A stretch of 64,000 nt of DNA, from the NCBI RefSeq assembly GCF_000196235.1, contig NC_008541.1:2356001-2420000 (forward strand). The letters run 5' to 3'. The position numbers and the translations under genes were made by a program. The DNA comes from Arthrobacter sp. FB24. GTDB lineage: Bacteria > Actinomycetota > Actinomycetes > Actinomycetales > Micrococcaceae. The notes beneath the pieces were generated by a model, which searched no databases, was not told the origin of the DNA, and was given only the letters and a program-made list of their open reading frames with translations. This document shows positions 62,299 through 64,000 of the stretch, one piece after another (the stretch's first letter is position 1; the number at the start of each line of letters is the position of its first letter).

Positions 62299-63639
62299 AT
62301 GACGGACAAGTACACACAATTCGTATCCCGTGGCATCGGGAAGGACGTTGCCAAGAAGCTTGGCTTGCCGCAGCCAGTGGTGCTCAGGCGCTACCAGCCA
62401 GGGCAGCCCCTTGTCACGGGGCCGATCCTGGTCCAGGGCTCCAGCAACGGTGCTGACGAGCTTGCGGCCGCCCTCCTGTCCTGGGACCTCGATGTCCGGA
62501 GGCATGCGGTGCCCCGGGAGAAGCTGGGCGCCATCATTTTGGTGCTGGATGAACTGGCCCACCCTGAAGAACTTGAACGGCCGGTTCTCTCGGCGGCGGC
62601 GTCCGTTCGGGATCTGGCACCAAATGCCCGCGTCGTGACGGTGTCCCGTACACCGGCGAGCGCGCCGGGGCCCGCTTGCGCAGCAGCGCGCCAGGGAGTT
62701 GACGGCCTGCTGCGATCCCTGGCCAAGGAACTGCGTGCCGGCGCCACCGCCAACGGCATCGTTCTGGCAGACGGGGTGACCACCACGAGTCCCAGCTCCC
62801 TCGGAGCTCTGCGCTTCTTCCTGTCCGGCCGGTCAGCCTTTGTCGACGGCCAGTCCCTCACCGTCACATCCGGGGAAGGTCAGCTCCCCGCCGATCCTGA
62901 AAAACCCCTTGCCGGCAAGGTGGCCGTGGTGACCGGGGCCGCACGGGGCATCGGCGCGGCCATCGCCCGCACGCTCCACCGTGACGGTGCCACCCTGGTG
63001 GTCGTGGACATCCCCGCAGCCGGAGACCACCTGGCCGCGGTAGCAAACGCGGTCCGCGGGACGGCGCTGCAGCTGGACATCAGCCGGGAGGACGCCGGGC
63101 AACGGATCATCGAGCATGCGGTGGGCAGGCACGGGCGCCTGGACATCGTGATCCATAACGCGGGAATCACCCGGGACAAGCTCCTCGCCAACATGGACCA
63201 GGGCCGCTGGAGTTCCGTCCTTGCCGTGAACATCGCAGCCCAGTTGCGCATCAATGAGGCGCTGCTGGCGTCCGAGCACTTCCGCAGTTCCCCGCGGATT
63301 GTGTCGGTCGCCTCCACCAGCGGTATTGCCGGCAACCGCGGCCAAACGAACTACGCGGCGTCCAAGGGCGGCGTCATTGGAATGGTCCGCGCCACGGCCC
63401 CCCTTCTTGGGGAGCACCATGGCTCCATCAACGCCGTGGCGCCGGGCTTCATCGAAACCGAGATGACTGCCCGGATTCCCTTTGCGACGCGGGAGGTGGC
63501 CCGGCGCCTGAACTCCCTGCAGCAGGGAGGGCAACCCGGGGATGTTGCGGAAGCCATCGCCTTCCTTGCCAGCGACGCCGCGGGCGGCATCACCGGTGAG
63601 GTGCTGCGGGTGTGCGGCCAGAACCTGGTGGGCGCATGA
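62299..63639 (+). CDS. Long FabG4-type 3-oxoacyl reductase
   Basis: 446-aa high-molecular-weight SDR. The C-terminal half (from about 210) is an active reductase: VVTGAARGIGAAIA, the HNAGIT motif, Ser in ASTSG and YAASK with the Tyr-x3-Lys pair. The N-terminal half (about 30-190) is a degenerate Rossmann domain (ILVQGSSNG) without catalytic residues, as in mycobacterial FabG4. It would reduce 3-oxoacyl-CoA, using NADH. ATG 62299 follows GGGAGACC, and its stop overlaps the next ATG (ATGA). Confidence 0.92.
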   Translation: MTDKYTQFVSRGIGKDVAKKLGLPQPVVLRRYQPGQPLVTGPILVQGSSNGADELAAALLSWDLDVRRHAVPREKLGAIILVLDELAHPEELERPVLSAAASVRDLAPNARVVTVSRTPASAPGPACAAARQGVDGLLRSLAKELRAGATANGIVLADGVTTTSPSSLGALRFFLSGRSAFVDGQSLTVTSGEGQLPADPEKPLAGKVAVVTGAARGIGAAIARTLHRDGATLVVVDIPAAGDHLAAVANAVRGTALQLDISREDAGQRIIEHAVGRHGRLDIVIHNAGITRDKLLANMDQGRWSSVLAVNIAAQLRINEALLASEHFRSSPRIVSVASTSGIAGNRGQTNYAASKGGVIGMVRATAPLLGEHHGSINAVAPGFIETEMTARIPFATREVARRLNSLQQGGQPGDVAEAIAFLASDAAGGITGEVLRVCGQNLVGA

Positions 63640-64000
63640 CCGGTGCCCAGCCCGTAATCCTCGGGGACATGCCGTCGCTGTCCAAGCTCTACGTCAATGC
63701 CGCGGCCACCGCAGCCAGGCGTCGGGTGCTCGGTACCGGCACGGGGATCTCGCTGCCTCCCTGCGGACACGAGGTCAGGGGAGTGGTGGCCGATGTGGGC
63801 AACCTCACCGCCTTCCAGCACCTGGTGGGTGAGACAGCAAGCGACACCCTGCCTGCCGGTTTCATTCACGCCCTCGCCTTCCCGGTATCAATGAGTGTGA
63901 TGAACCGTGACGACTTCCCGTTGCCGCTGCTGGGAATGGTGCACTTGAAGAACAAGGTGGAACAGCACGGAACCATCCTGTTCACTGAAGCGCTGGACAT
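63636..64000 (+). CDS. MaoC-like (HtdX-type) dehydratase, 5' part, runs off the window
   Basis: Starts at ATG 63636 in ATGA overlap with the reductase and is open to the end (about 121 residues). It begins MTGAQPVILGDMPSLSKLY and continues with HALAFPVSMSVM and LLGMVHLKNK, which resembles the N-terminal hotdog half of two-hotdog MaoC dehydratases such as HtdX. The catalytic half is beyond the window. It should hydrate enoyl-CoA or dehydrate 3-hydroxyacyl-CoA. Confidence 0.8.
   Translation, partial: MTGAQPVILGDMPSLSKLYVNAAATAARRRVLGTGTGISLPPCGHEVRGVVADVGNLTAFQHLVGETASDTLPAGFIHALAFPVSMSVMNRDDFPLPLLGMVHLKNKVEQHGTILFTEALD

Overview
The window is a high-GC, gene-dense piece of an actinobacterial chromosome. 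Gene content and order point to Micrococcaceae of the Arthrobacter/Pseudarthrobacter group: gap-pgk-tpiA-secG-rbpA facing tkt-tal-pgi-zwf-opcA-pgl, ctaB/ctaA, a sufR-led SUF operon, an ECF biotin transporter, RbpA, OpcA and a zinc-free L31. Many starts are GTG or TTG and many genes overlap by 1 to 4 bases. I see no tRNA, rRNA, CRISPR array, prophage or insertion sequence. The species call is inference.

Layout. 1-3.1 kb: end of gap, then pgk, tpiA, secG (lower glycolysis plus a Sec subunit). 3.2-3.6: rbpA. 3.6-11.9 (minus): tkt, tal, pgi, zwf, opcA, pgl, one pentose-phosphate operon. 12.3-14.7: ctaB and ctaA (heme O/A synthesis), convergent around a palindromic and tandem-repeat island. 14.7-16.4: two-gene ABC exporter. 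16.5-21.7: sufR-sufB-sufD-Rieske-sufC-sufT, without sufS/sufU. 21.8-22.7: zinc metallopeptidase. 22.7-27.4: acyl-CoA ligase and thiolase-like gene convergent with bioY-bioM-bioN. 27.7-31.4: ABC-F protein, YbaK, SURF1 and two small proteins. 31.5-36.6: fabG, hsp20, an adenylation-carrier-acyltransferase fusion behind an iron box, and an SDR. 36.7-41.8: serB, an ABC ATPase, TauE/SafE permease, rRNA/tRNA methyltransferase, rpmE2, lipoate ligase. 41.9-45.7: pepN and a YeiH-type permease. 45.8-49.2: ATP-grasp / alpha-E / transglutaminase operon. 49.2-53.6: two PPOX-family flavin proteins, a DevS/DevR-like two-component system and a universal stress protein. 53.7-57.9: zinc-ribbon SDR and divergent glgC/glgA. 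58-64: acyl-CoA oxidase and TetR divergent from a fadA2-fabG4-htdX-like beta-oxidation operon that runs off the end.

Main points for a second look: (1) related DosR/DevR-like palindromes before hsp20, the universal stress gene and both PPOX genes suggest a dormancy or hypoxia regulon around the DevRS-like pair; (2) a one-polypeptide adenylation + carrier + acyltransferase-3 protein sits directly behind a DtxR/IdeR-type iron box; (3) the ATP-grasp/alpha-E/transglutaminase operon is a widespread system whose chemistry I do not know to be settled; (4) a 32-bp-period tandem array joined to a large cruciform lies between ctaB and ctaA; (5) a thiolase-like protein lacking its second catalytic cysteine sits with an acyl-CoA ligase beside the biotin transporter. 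All assignments come from reading the sequence; no database search was run.
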